A stretch of 64,000 nucleotides of DNA. Source: JAEVLT01 sp964484065. GTDB lineage: Bacteria > Bacillota > Bacilli > Bacillales > Cytobacillaceae. A program made the translations under genes and the position numbers. The notes under the pieces are model-generated. The model worked only from the letters and a program-made list of their open reading frames with translations. It ran no database searches and was not told where the DNA came from. The stretch spans positions 1 through 64,000 of the forward strand of contig CAZAEW010000007.1 in NCBI GenBank assembly GCA_964484065.1. Reading direction: 5' to 3'. Positions 17,471 to 24,918 of the stretch are shown piece after piece; position 1 is the first letter of the stretch; each line of letters starts with the position of its first letter.

Positions 17471-18190
17471 ATGAAGTCGGAGAGCAGTGCGGTTTGGAAA
17501 GAGGAAGACAGCTTTTTGGCCGGGGTCCGGGCCTGTCTGCCTACAGTTTTGGGTTATTTGAGCATTGGTTTTGCTGCGGGGGTCGTTGAAAAAACGGCAG
17601 GTTTGAGTATCATGGAAATTGCGCTGATGTGTTTATTGGTATATGCCGGGTCCGCACAGTTTATTGCGGCAGGAATGATTGCTGGTCATGGCTCGGCAGC
17701 GGCGATTGTCTTCACGATTTTCTTTGTGAACCTTCGCCATCTTTTACTAAGTGCCGCTTTATCGCCGTATTTCCGTCATCTCAATCCTATTAAGAACATG
17801 TTAATCGGCACGTTGCTGACGGATGAGACATTTGGCGTTGCCATGAATGAGGGTGCGGCCAAAAAAATGATAAGTGAGAAATGGATGCATGGACTAAATG
17901 TTACCGCTTATCTAAACTGGTTCTTAGCCAATATCGCCGGGGCCTATTTCGGCCAGTGGATTACAAATCCTGAAAAATTCGGGCTTGATTTTGCTTTGCC
18001 GGCAATGTTTATCGGGCTTCTCGTCCTCCAACTGGTAAGCAGAAGGAAACTCGTAAGAGACATTATTGTGGCAATCAGTGCTATTGTGATAGCAGTCGGG
18101 ATAAGTATGCTGTTTTCCGGAAGTGTCGGTGTAATTGCGGCGACAATTTTAGCTTCAACTGTTGGAGTGGTGATGGAAAAATGGAAGTAA
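17471..18190 (+). CDS. azlC: Branched-chain amino acid exporter large subunit, AzlC family
   Basis: 239 residues with about six to seven membrane segments. The N-terminal RACLPTVLGYLSIGFAAGVVEKTAGLS and the YAGSAQFIAAGMI and NLRHLLLSAALSPY blocks are AzlC marks. With AzlD it exports branched-chain amino acids and some analogues. GAGGTGAG precedes the ATG. The stop overlaps the start of azlD by 10 bp. Confidence 0.92.
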   Translation: MKSESSAVWKEEDSFLAGVRACLPTVLGYLSIGFAAGVVEKTAGLSIMEIALMCLLVYAGSAQFIAAGMIAGHGSAAAIVFTIFFVNLRHLLLSAALSPYFRHLNPIKNMLIGTLLTDETFGVAMNEGAAKKMISEKWMHGLNVTAYLNWFLANIAGAYFGQWITNPEKFGLDFALPAMFIGLLVLQLVSRRKLVRDIIVAISAIVIAVGISMLFSGSVGVIAATILASTVGVVMEKWK

Positions 18191-18507
18191 ATATGTATAT
18201 TCTCTTGGTTATTTTAGGGTCAGCGATTGTCACATTTATTCCAAGGGTGCTGCCGCTGGCTGTTTTAAGCCGAATAACTCTGCCGGGCTGGGCAATGCGC
18301 TGGCTGAGCTATGTTCCGGTTGCCGTAATGGCTGCTCTGGTCGGTCAAGAGTTATTGATGCCAAACGGAAAGCTTGCCGGCATCCCGAACAACCCTGGGT
18401 TACTGGCCGCTCTGCCGACTTTTGCGGTTGCCATTTTTACCCGGAGTTTATTGGGGACTGTGATTACAGGGATTATTTCGATGATGATCATGCGTTTTCT
18501 ATTTTGA
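18181..18507 (+). CDS. azlD: Branched-chain amino acid exporter small subunit, AzlD family
   Basis: 108 residues, about four membrane segments, with the typical TFIPRVLPLAVLSRITLPGWAMRWLSYVPVAVMAALV block. Alternative start at ATG 18193. Partner of AzlC, translationally coupled. Confidence 0.92.
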   Translation: MEVNMYILLVILGSAIVTFIPRVLPLAVLSRITLPGWAMRWLSYVPVAVMAALVGQELLMPNGKLAGIPNNPGLLAALPTFAVAIFTRSLLGTVITGIISMMIMRFLF

Positions 18508-18515
18508 TAAATGCC

Positions 18516-18547
18516 TAAGGGACATTTTAAAAGAGAAATGTCCCTTA
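18516..18547. other. Hairpin between convergent genes
   Basis: TAAGGGACATTT (8 bases) AAATGTCCCTTA, a perfect 12-bp stem without a T-run on the plus strand. Probable transcription end between azlD (+) and the GIY-YIG gene (-). Confidence 0.6.
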
Positions 18548-18583
18548 GAACATGTCAGATTTATTCTAAAAAAAGCTTTGCTA

Positions 18584-18940
18584 TTATTTTTCTGGCTTAT
18601 TATATCCTTTGTCCCCGTAAGGCTGCAATTTCTCCAGCCACGGCTTTGCCATTTGCTTTACGGTCCAGCGGACGTCGGAAACATCGTTTGATTCCTTTTG
18701 TTCGAGAACCTCGAAGGAGAATGATTCAGGGCCAAATTCTTTCCAGTCTTGTTGCAGCTGGGAGTTGACAAACCTCCCCATATCCAGTTGAGCCTGTACT
18801 GTCAGCCAGCGGTTTTTTAAGTTGGGATAGGAAGCTACATAAATTTTACCGTTGGCATGGTTCGTGATCTGGACTACCCCCATATATGTCTTCATCTGCT
18901 TATATTCTTCCTGGAGTTGTTTTCTTTTTTGCTTATCCAT
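18584..18940 (-). CDS. GIY-YIG nuclease family protein
   Basis: 118 residues. The segment MGVVQITNHANGKIYVASYPNLKNRW near residues 20-45 carries a GVV-KIYV version of the GIY-YIG motif plus the conserved Asn and Arg. It is a stand-alone small protein of the kind common in Bacillaceae; substrate and role are unknown, and the weakened GIY motif leaves catalytic activity uncertain. It starts with ATG after AAAGGAGTAA. Confidence 0.75.
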   Translation of the reverse strand: MDKQKRKQLQEEYKQMKTYMGVVQITNHANGKIYVASYPNLKNRWLTVQAQLDMGRFVNSQLQQDWKEFGPESFSFEVLEQKESNDVSDVRWTVKQMAKPWLEKLQPYGDKGYNKPEK

Positions 18941-19084
18941 GATTTATTACTCCTTTCATGCTGCCGATCCGCTTTTTAACCCGATTGACTTTTAAAATGG
19001 TCTGATAGCGTTCGATCTTTCTAAGCATAAGTGTCAACAAGACAAGGTGACTTTTTTACGACTTATTGACTGTGCATCAACATT

Positions 19085-19150
19085 ATATTATTATGTTTAA
19101 CATAATTCAAACAAAAATTTATTTCGTTTGTTAAATAGCAAACGTTGATT
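19085..19150 (+). promoter_or_regulatory. Two inverted repeats upstream of the DUF2087 regulator
   Basis: ATTATGT TTA ACATAAT at about 19090-19106 and CGTTTG (8 bases) CAAACG at 19125-19144, both within 80 bp of the start; candidates for autoregulation. Confidence 0.4.
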
Positions 19151-19165
19151 GGATGTGTTTAAGGG

Positions 19166-19921
19166 ATGGATGTTTCGGATATTTTTTGGAACGCATCATT
19201 GGAAGAATTGAAACAGGGATATATTCAGGAGTCTGACACCTATATTTGTCTCCTATGCGGCAGGACATTTTCAAGAGGGATCATTTATCCTCATGAAGGA
19301 GTCCTTTATGAAGCGGAAAGATTTACGAGGCTGCATATCGAAACGGCGCACCAATCGGTCTTTGAATACTTAATTGGCCTTGATAAAAAGCTGACGGGCC
19401 TAACGGAGCACCAGAATCAGCTGCTTGGACTTTTTTTTCAGGGGAAAAATGATAAAGAAGTTCAGATGGAAATGAACATTGGAAGTGCCTCTACGATTCG
19501 CCACCACCGTTTTGCGCTAAAAGAAAAGGAACGGCAGGCAAAAATATTTTTGGCGATGATGGAGCTGTTAAGAGAAAAGGATCAATACGCACCAGCCTTT
19601 GTACCTCCGCATAAGTCAGCAAAGATGGTCGATGACCGCTACGATATAACCCGTGAGGAAGAGGAAGAAATCCTTAAAAAGTTTTTCACAGAGGGTCCAA
19701 ATAAGCGCTTAAAAAAATTCCCGCCAAAGGAAAAACAGCGCCTCGTTGTCTTGCGGGGAATTGTAAAATATTTGGACAGTGAACGTATTTACGATGAAAA
19801 AGAATTAAACCAAATTTTGCAGACCTTTTACGATGATTATGTGATAGTTAGGAGATTTTTAATCGAATACGGTTTCATTGATCGGAAAACGGACGGAAGT
19901 CAATATTGGCTAAGAAAATAA
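19166..19921 (+). CDS. DUF2087 transcriptional regulator with LuxR-like helix-turn-helix
   Basis: 251 residues. The N-terminus has a CLLCGRTF zinc-finger-like CxxC (near residue 29) with HxxxxH further on. The middle LTEHQNQLLGLFFQGKNDKEVQMEMNIGSASTIRHHRFALKEKERQAK is a LuxR-type helix-turn-helix. The C-terminal part (residues about 165-250) is the DUF2087 domain, ending EYGFIDRKTDGSQYWL. Probably a DNA-binding regulator; the regulon is unknown. The ATG has only a poor ribosome binding site. A bidirectional terminator separates it from the peptide array. Confidence 0.8.
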   Translation: MDVSDIFWNASLEELKQGYIQESDTYICLLCGRTFSRGIIYPHEGVLYEAERFTRLHIETAHQSVFEYLIGLDKKLTGLTEHQNQLLGLFFQGKNDKEVQMEMNIGSASTIRHHRFALKEKERQAKIFLAMMELLREKDQYAPAFVPPHKSAKMVDDRYDITREEEEEILKKFFTEGPNKRLKKFPPKEKQRLVVLRGIVKYLDSERIYDEKELNQILQTFYDDYVIVRRFLIEYGFIDRKTDGSQYWLRK

Positions 19922-19928
19922 CAAGAAT

Positions 19929-19971
19929 GAGGACCATAAAATCAAAAGTTTTATGGTCCTGTCTCTTTTTA
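19929..19971. terminator. Bidirectional terminator
   Basis: AGGACCATAAAA..TTTTATGGTCCT, 12-bp stem, with T-rich flanks on both strands; it ends the DUF2087 gene (+) and the mini-peptide array (-). Confidence 0.85.
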
Positions 19972-20040
19972 TTATAGATTTAATAAAGAAAGAAGAGTTC
20001 CAACAAGTCCAGTCACAAGACCTAATAAAGATGCGAACAT
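19972..20040 (-). CDS. Tandem mini-peptide gene, copy 1 (22 aa)
   Basis: ATG at 20040 with AAAGGAGGGAAAGATCA upstream, 22 codons then TAA. The peptide contains only M, F, A, S, L, G, V, T and N, with no charged residue at all. Small residues fall at positions 4, 7, 11, 14, 18 and 21, a heptad-like stripe on an otherwise hydrophobic helix. This suggests a membrane peptide (type I toxin-like, leaderless bacteriocin-like or signal). It belongs to a 152-bp tandem array. Function not established. Confidence 0.65.
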   Translation of the reverse strand: MFASLLGLVTGLVGTLLSLLNL

Positions 20041-20123
20041 TGATCTTTCCCTCCTTTTTATATGTAGTATAGAGATTGAAATACTCGGTTTTTGAATTAA
20101 ATAGCGCCCAAATCATTTAGCAA

Positions 20124-20185
20124 TTATAGGTTTAATAAAGAAAGAAGAGTTCCAACAAGTCCAGTCACAAGACCTAATAAAGATG
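20124..20185 (-). CDS. Tandem mini-peptide gene, copy 2 (5' end lost in gap)
   Basis: The last 20 codons of the same peptide ORF, identical in protein sequence to copy 1 where visible. The start codon would lie in the N-run. Confidence 0.55.
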
Positions 20186-20285
20186 NNNNNNNNNNNNNNN
20201 NNNNNNNNNNNNNNNNNNNNNNNNNNNNNNNNNNNNNNNNNNNNNNNNNNNNNNNNNNNNNNNNNNNNNNNNNNNNNNNNNNNNN
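20186..20285. other. Assembly gap (100 N) inside the peptide array
   Basis: The left flank ends and the right flank begins with the same bases AAGATG in phase with the repeat, so a whole number of extra copies may be missing. The right flank (20286-20298) shows only the first codons of a further copy. Confidence 0.98.
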
Positions 20286-20381
20286 AAGATGCGAACATTG
20301 ATCTTTCCCTCCTTTTTATATGTAGTATAGAGATTGAAATGCTCGGTTTTTGAATTAAATAGCGCCCAAATCATTTAGCAA

Positions 20382-20450
20382 TTATAGATTTAATAAAGAA
20401 AGAAGAGTTCCAACAAGTCCAGTCACAAGACCTAATAAAGATGCGAACAT
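20382..20450 (-). CDS. Tandem mini-peptide gene, copy 4 (22 aa)
   Basis: ATG at 20450 with AAAGGAGGGAAAGATCA upstream, same 22-codon peptide as copy 1, same leader. Separated from copy 5 by an 83-bp intergenic segment in which TATACT (about 20 bp before the ribosome binding site) could be a -10 element, so each copy may have its own promoter. Confidence 0.65.
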   Translation of the reverse strand: MFASLLGLVTGLVGTLLSLLNL

Positions 20451-20533
20451 TGATCTTTCCCTCCTTTTTATATGTAGTATAGAGATTGAAATACTCGGTT
20501 TTTGAATTAAATAGCGCCCAAATCATTTAGCAA

Positions 20534-20602
20534 TTATAGGTTTAATAAAGAAAGAAGAGTTCCAACAAGTCCAGTCACAACGCTTAATAAAGATGCTAAC
20601 AT
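20534..20602 (-). CDS. Tandem mini-peptide gene, copy 5, variant (22 aa)
   Basis: The promoter-proximal copy. ATG at 20602 with AAGGGAGGGATATCG upstream. It differs from the other copies at three positions (F2L, G7S and L8V), while the uncharged composition and the small-residue stripe are kept. This conservation of character in the one diverged copy supports real coding function. Confidence 0.65.
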   Translation of the reverse strand: MLASLLSVVTGLVGTLLSLLNL

Positions 20603-20881
20603 CGATATCCCTCCCTTCTATGGTCATGCGTCTATTGGCCTGCTTGCCAATCCCCAATTTTTCATATCAAATTGAAGTTTAACGCATAATACCTCATTTT
20701 TACTAATATACCAACTATTTCAAACATTACATTTATTTAGGCGCAATTACATATTAGACCAATCGTATGTTTAATTACATAGGAAAAAAGTCCTATTGTT
20801 ACCGATTTTTTGATTAATTTCGGCAAATTTCGATAATTTGACATATTTTCATTTTTATTTTTAGGCAAAATATTGCAAAAA
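20603..20881. other. AT-rich divergent promoter region
   Basis: About 280 bp between the mini-peptide array (-) and the ABC gene (+). No ORF is supported. Promoters for the array's first copy should lie here, but I cannot point to a convincing one. Confidence 0.4.
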
Positions 20882-20912
20882 TTGACAATATATTTGTCGG
20901 ATTATGTATAAT
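20882..20912 (+). promoter_or_regulatory. Promoter of the MacB-like ABC gene
   Basis: TTGACA (20882-20887) and TATAAT (20907-20912) with a TG extension and a 19-bp spacer. The inverted repeat GACAA (5) TTGTC overlaps the -35 region and could be an operator. Confidence 0.6.
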
Positions 20913-20953
20913 TGCTATAAAAATGAATAGCAGCAAAGGATTGGTGTTCTTTA

Positions 20954-22888
20954 ATGTTAATAATAAATCAGCTTTCCAAATCATTTATGATAGATAAACA
21001 GCCTGTCCCGATCTTGCAAAATATTAATCTGTCTTTTTAAAGAGGTGATTACGTTTCGATTGTTGGACCGTCCGGCTGTGGGAAATCGACATTGCTCAAT
21101 TTGATAGGCGGACTGGACAAACCGACAAATGGGAAGATTTTCTTTGACGGAAAATCAATTGAGGATTTTACTGATAATGAATGGGCCCGTTTCCGTAAGC
21201 ATAATATCGGATTTGTATTTCAAAATTTCAACTTGATTCCCCATCTAACGGCTATAGAAAATGTTGAAATCTCGATGACACTGACAGGGCTGTCAAAGAA
21301 TGATCGGAGAACAAAAGCTAAAGAATTGTTGACAATGGTAGGTTTAGAAAACCGGCTGCATTACCGGCCAAACCGTTTGAGCGGGGGGCAAAAACAGAGG
21401 GTTGCTATCGCACGTGCCTTAGCGAATGATCCTGATATCATTTTAGCGGATGAACCAACCGGTGCTCTTGATTCACAAACGGCAATTCAAATCATGGATA
21501 TCCTTAAACAAATTGCTGCTTCCGGCAAATTGGTTATTGTTGTTACTCATGATTTAGAACTGGCTGAACGTGGAAACCGGATCATTAAGATGCAAGATGG
21601 CCATATCGTTGAGGAAATTACCAAAGGAAGTATCTCCCCTGAAACTTTTCAAGATCCAGTTCAAAACAAAAAAGATTCTTCTCTTTCATTGGGCACGGCG
21701 TTTAAGATGGCATTGCAAAACATAAAACAAAAGAAATGGAGAATAGGGTTAACTGCATTTGGGGCATCCATCGGTATTTGCGGTATTGCGTTATTAGTGG
21801 GACTCGGTATTGGCGTGCAGCAAAAAGTAAAAGATGAATTAAGCCAATTTGCCCAGCAGAATACTATTTCCGTTCGTGCAGACAAAGATTCCTCCAAACC
21901 TATAACCACGGATAAGGTGAATAGGATAAAACACTTAAAACAAGTATCAAGGGTTACCTATTCCGAAACGTTTATGGGGGTTATTGGCTCGAAAGAAAAG
22001 GCTGATAGTGCTTCAACTTTTTCTCTTGATCCGTATTCATTGCGAAAAGAGTTTGAAAAAAAACAATTATTAAAAGGCGAATACCCTAAAAATAAGGATA
22101 ATGCCATTTTATTGTCTGAAAAAACGGTTAAGAGCCTTTATGGGGAAAAGAAATCATACTCGTCTGTGGTTGGAAAGCAGGTTCAAGTAACCGTTCAGCT
22201 GGTTACGAACACCGGGGCGAATCATCCAATCGAAAAGCAGCTTAAAATAGCGGGCATTACAAAAGATGGTCCATTCGGTTTAGCGGTTGCGTATTTGCCG
22301 TATGATACTTCCATTCAATTAGCTCAGAAGTCTGCCAGGGAAAAGAATCCTTATACTTTAACTGTCGCTACCAATTCTACTCAGGATATTGACAGTGTAA
22401 AAAAGAAAATCAAAAGCATGGAATTGTATGCGGATTCTGATTCAGAGGCCATTGATAAGGTCAACATGTACTTTAAAATGGTTCAAGTAGGGCTTGGTTT
22501 ATTTGCAAGTATTTCTCTAGTCGTTTCATCCATTATGATTGGAATCGTATTATATATCAGTGTACTGGAGAGAACCCGGGAAATCGGAATCTTGAAAGCA
22601 TTAGGCGCAAGGAAAAAAGATATCCGCCGCATTTTCATTTCCGAGGCAGCCTTGATCGGTTTAATTGGAGGTGTTCTTGGGGTGATAGGCGCCTCTGTTC
22701 TGGGTGTTGCAGGAAATGCCATACTTGAAGGGTTTTTGAAAAAACAATCCTTTCAAGCATTTGTGCTGCCGGGAGGATTAATTGCTTTTTGTATTGCCTT
22801 CAGCATGCTGATTAGTATGTTCGCAGGTCTTATTCCTGCAAGAAAAGCATCTAGCCAAAATCCAGTCGAAGCATTGCGGTATGAATAG
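20954..22888 (+). pseudogene. MacB-like ABC transporter (ATPase fused to FtsX-type permease) interrupted by an in-frame stop
   Basis: From ATG 20954 the frame reads an ABC ATPase N-terminus, meets TAA at 21038-21040 and continues in the same frame with RGDYVSIVGPSGCGKST (Walker A), LSGGQKQR signature, ILADEPTGALD Walker B, then a permease with about four membrane segments, a large extracytoplasmic region and the C-terminal FtsX-like ARKKDIRRIF..PARKASSQNPVEALRYE. The stop replaces a residue that is normally Lys/Glu. Restart at the TTG at 21092 would lose Walker A. So the ATPase is dead unless the stop is misread or is a sequencing error. The intact rest suggests recent loss. It diverges from the mini-peptide array and could be its exporter or immunity pump. 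Confidence 0.75.
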
Positions 22889-22904
22889 GCGCTCATTTTT
22901 TAAG

Positions 22905-22943
22905 AAAGGCAACAAACCCAATAACGTGGGAGTTGCCTTTTTG
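22905..22943 (+). terminator. Terminator after the MacB-like gene
   Basis: AAAGGCAAC..GTTGCCTTT stem followed by TTGTGTT. Confidence 0.8.
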
Positions 22944-23190
22944 TGTTATGAAGAAACTAATAATGATAATATGAATTTTCTCATGTTAAAAGGTGAAATC
23001 CTCCACTAACGCGGGAACATCCCTTTTTTTATACTTAAGAATAGTCTTTTTTTCTTTAAAAGCAATTAAGGAGTATTTTAAAATATATTTCCATGCTTAT
23101 TTCTAATTTTTCATGTGATTGTTATAATTTAAGAGCCTATTGGTGGGGAAGTTTTATCCATCATATAAAGACTAAAAGGAGCGTCTATAT

Positions 23191-24918
23191 ATGTTAAGGT
23201 TGTTTAAATTTTTAAAACCTTTTACAGCAATGATCATCGTTGTGCTGGTGCTGATATTTTTGCAGACATTAAGCGATCTGTATTTGCCAACCTTGATGTC
23301 AGATATTATCAACAAAGGTGTTATGCAGGGTGATACCGGAAAAATCATGCAAATTGGCGGTATGATGCTTTTGGTTGCCGGGGGAGGAGCAGTTTGTGCG
23401 ATTATTGCCAGTTTCTTTTCTGCCAAAACGGCGGTTGGGCTGGGAACAATCCTGCGCAACAGAGTTTTTGAAAGAGTTGAAAGCTATTCGTTACAAGAAA
23501 TTGATAAGTTTGGTACAGCCACTCTTATTACAAGAACAACGAACGATATTAACCAAGTGCAAATGGTTTTAATCATGATCATGCGCATGATGGTCAGTGC
23601 TCCGATGATGGCCATTGGAGGGATTATCATGGCACTTCGTGAAGATAAGCAGCTGACGTGGGTGCTGGCAATTGCTATCCCTGTGTTGGCGGGTGTCATT
23701 GCTGTGATTGCTTCCCGAATGATTCCTATTTTTAGACGGATACAAAGTAAGGTGGATCGAATTAACCTTGTTTTGCGGGAAAAACTTGTCGGGATTCGCG
23801 TTATCAGAGCTTTTAATATGGTTGAACACGAAGCACAGCGCTTTGAGGATGCAAATGTCGATCTCACGGACAATTACATAAAAGTGAATCGGATTATGGC
23901 ATTCATGATGCCCTCAATTATGCTCGTCATGAACTTTACATCACTTGCCGTTTTATGGTTTGGCGGAATCTTTATCAGTAAAGGCAATATGGATTTGGGG
24001 GCGCTGTCGGCATTTACCCAATATGCGATGCAAATCATGTTTTCCATGCTGATGCTTTCCTTGATGTTTATTATGGTTCCCCGTGCCCAAGCAGCGGCAG
24101 TTCGAATTAATGAAGTGCTGGAGACCCTTCCTGAAATAAACGATAAAGAGAAAGTGCAAGATACCTTCACAAAGAAAGGCTATGTCGAATTTAAAGACGT
24201 TACTTTCACTTACCAAGGTGCGGAACAACCCGCTTTACGGGATATCTCATTTTTAGCAAAGCCTGGGGAAGTAACTGCGATTATCGGAAGTACAGGGGCT
24301 GGAAAGTCCACTCTGGTTAACTTGATTCCGAGGTTCTATGATGTGGACAGCGGAAGTGTTTTGATTGACGGAGTGGATGTCAGGGAAATGTCCCAAGAGA
24401 CTCTCCGTGCAAAAATTGGATTTGTACCGCAAAAAGCAGTCCTTTTTTCAGGAACAATCAGTGAAAACATTCGCTTTGGAAATAACAAAGTCACAGAAGC
24501 CGATATCAGGCATGCGGCTGACGTTGCTCAAGCGACTGAGTTTATTGAGAATATGGATGGCGGCTTTGAATATGAAATCGCCCAAGGCGGAACAAACGTA
24601 TCGGGCGGGCAAAAACAGCGCCTGTCCATAGCTCGGGCGTTAGTCCGAAAACCTGAAGTATACGTGTTTGATGACAGTTTTTCGGCTCTTGATTTTAAAA
24701 CCGATGCCCGCTTGCGGGCCGATCTCAAACCCGAAGTTGCAGATGCAACCGTCATTATTGTCGCTCAAAGGGTTGGAACAGTCCGGGATGCAGACCGAAT
24801 TATCGTTCTGAATGAAGGACAGATTACGGGAATCGGTACCCATAAAGAATTGTTAGAAACGTCCCAGGTATATAAAGAAATTGTTTCCTCACAACTGTCT
24901 GAGGAGGAGATTGCATGA
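23191..24918 (+). CDS. Heterodimeric ABC exporter, subunit with degenerate catalytic site
   Basis: 575 residues: six membrane segments (1-300) then a nucleotide-binding domain with GSTGAGKST, a Q-loop, VSGGQKQRLSIARAL and VYVFDDSFSALD. The residue after Walker B is Asp where the catalytic Glu is expected, as in the non-canonical half of heterodimeric exporters such as BmrC. The stop overlaps the start of the next gene by four bases (ATGA). AAAAGGAG precedes the ATG. Probable multidrug or lipid exporter; substrate unknown. Confidence 0.9.
   Translation: MLRLFKFLKPFTAMIIVVLVLIFLQTLSDLYLPTLMSDIINKGVMQGDTGKIMQIGGMMLLVAGGGAVCAIIASFFSAKTAVGLGTILRNRVFERVESYSLQEIDKFGTATLITRTTNDINQVQMVLIMIMRMMVSAPMMAIGGIIMALREDKQLTWVLAIAIPVLAGVIAVIASRMIPIFRRIQSKVDRINLVLREKLVGIRVIRAFNMVEHEAQRFEDANVDLTDNYIKVNRIMAFMMPSIMLVMNFTSLAVLWFGGIFISKGNMDLGALSAFTQYAMQIMFSMLMLSLMFIMVPRAQAAAVRINEVLETLPEINDKEKVQDTFTKKGYVEFKDVTFTYQGAEQPALRDISFLAKPGEVTAIIGSTGAGKSTLVNLIPRFYDVDSGSVLIDGVDVREMSQETLRAKIGFVPQKAVLFSGTISENIRFGNNKVTEADIRHAADVAQATEFIENMDGGFEYEIAQGGTNVSGGQKQRLSIARALVRKPEVYVFDDSFSALDFKTDARLRADLKPEVADATVIIVAQRVGTVRDADRIIVLNEGQITGIGTHKELLETSQVYKEIVSSQLSEEEIA

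Larger units (their letters stand above)
19972..20602 (-). repeat. 152-bp tandem repeat array encoding mini-peptides, interrupted by a gap
   Basis: TTTAATAAAG starts at 19979, 20131, 20389 and 20541; neighbours on each side of the gap are exactly 152 bp apart. Each unit holds one 22-codon ORF, its ribosome binding site and about 80 bp of leader. Units are nearly identical except the first-transcribed one (copy 5). Confidence 0.85.
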
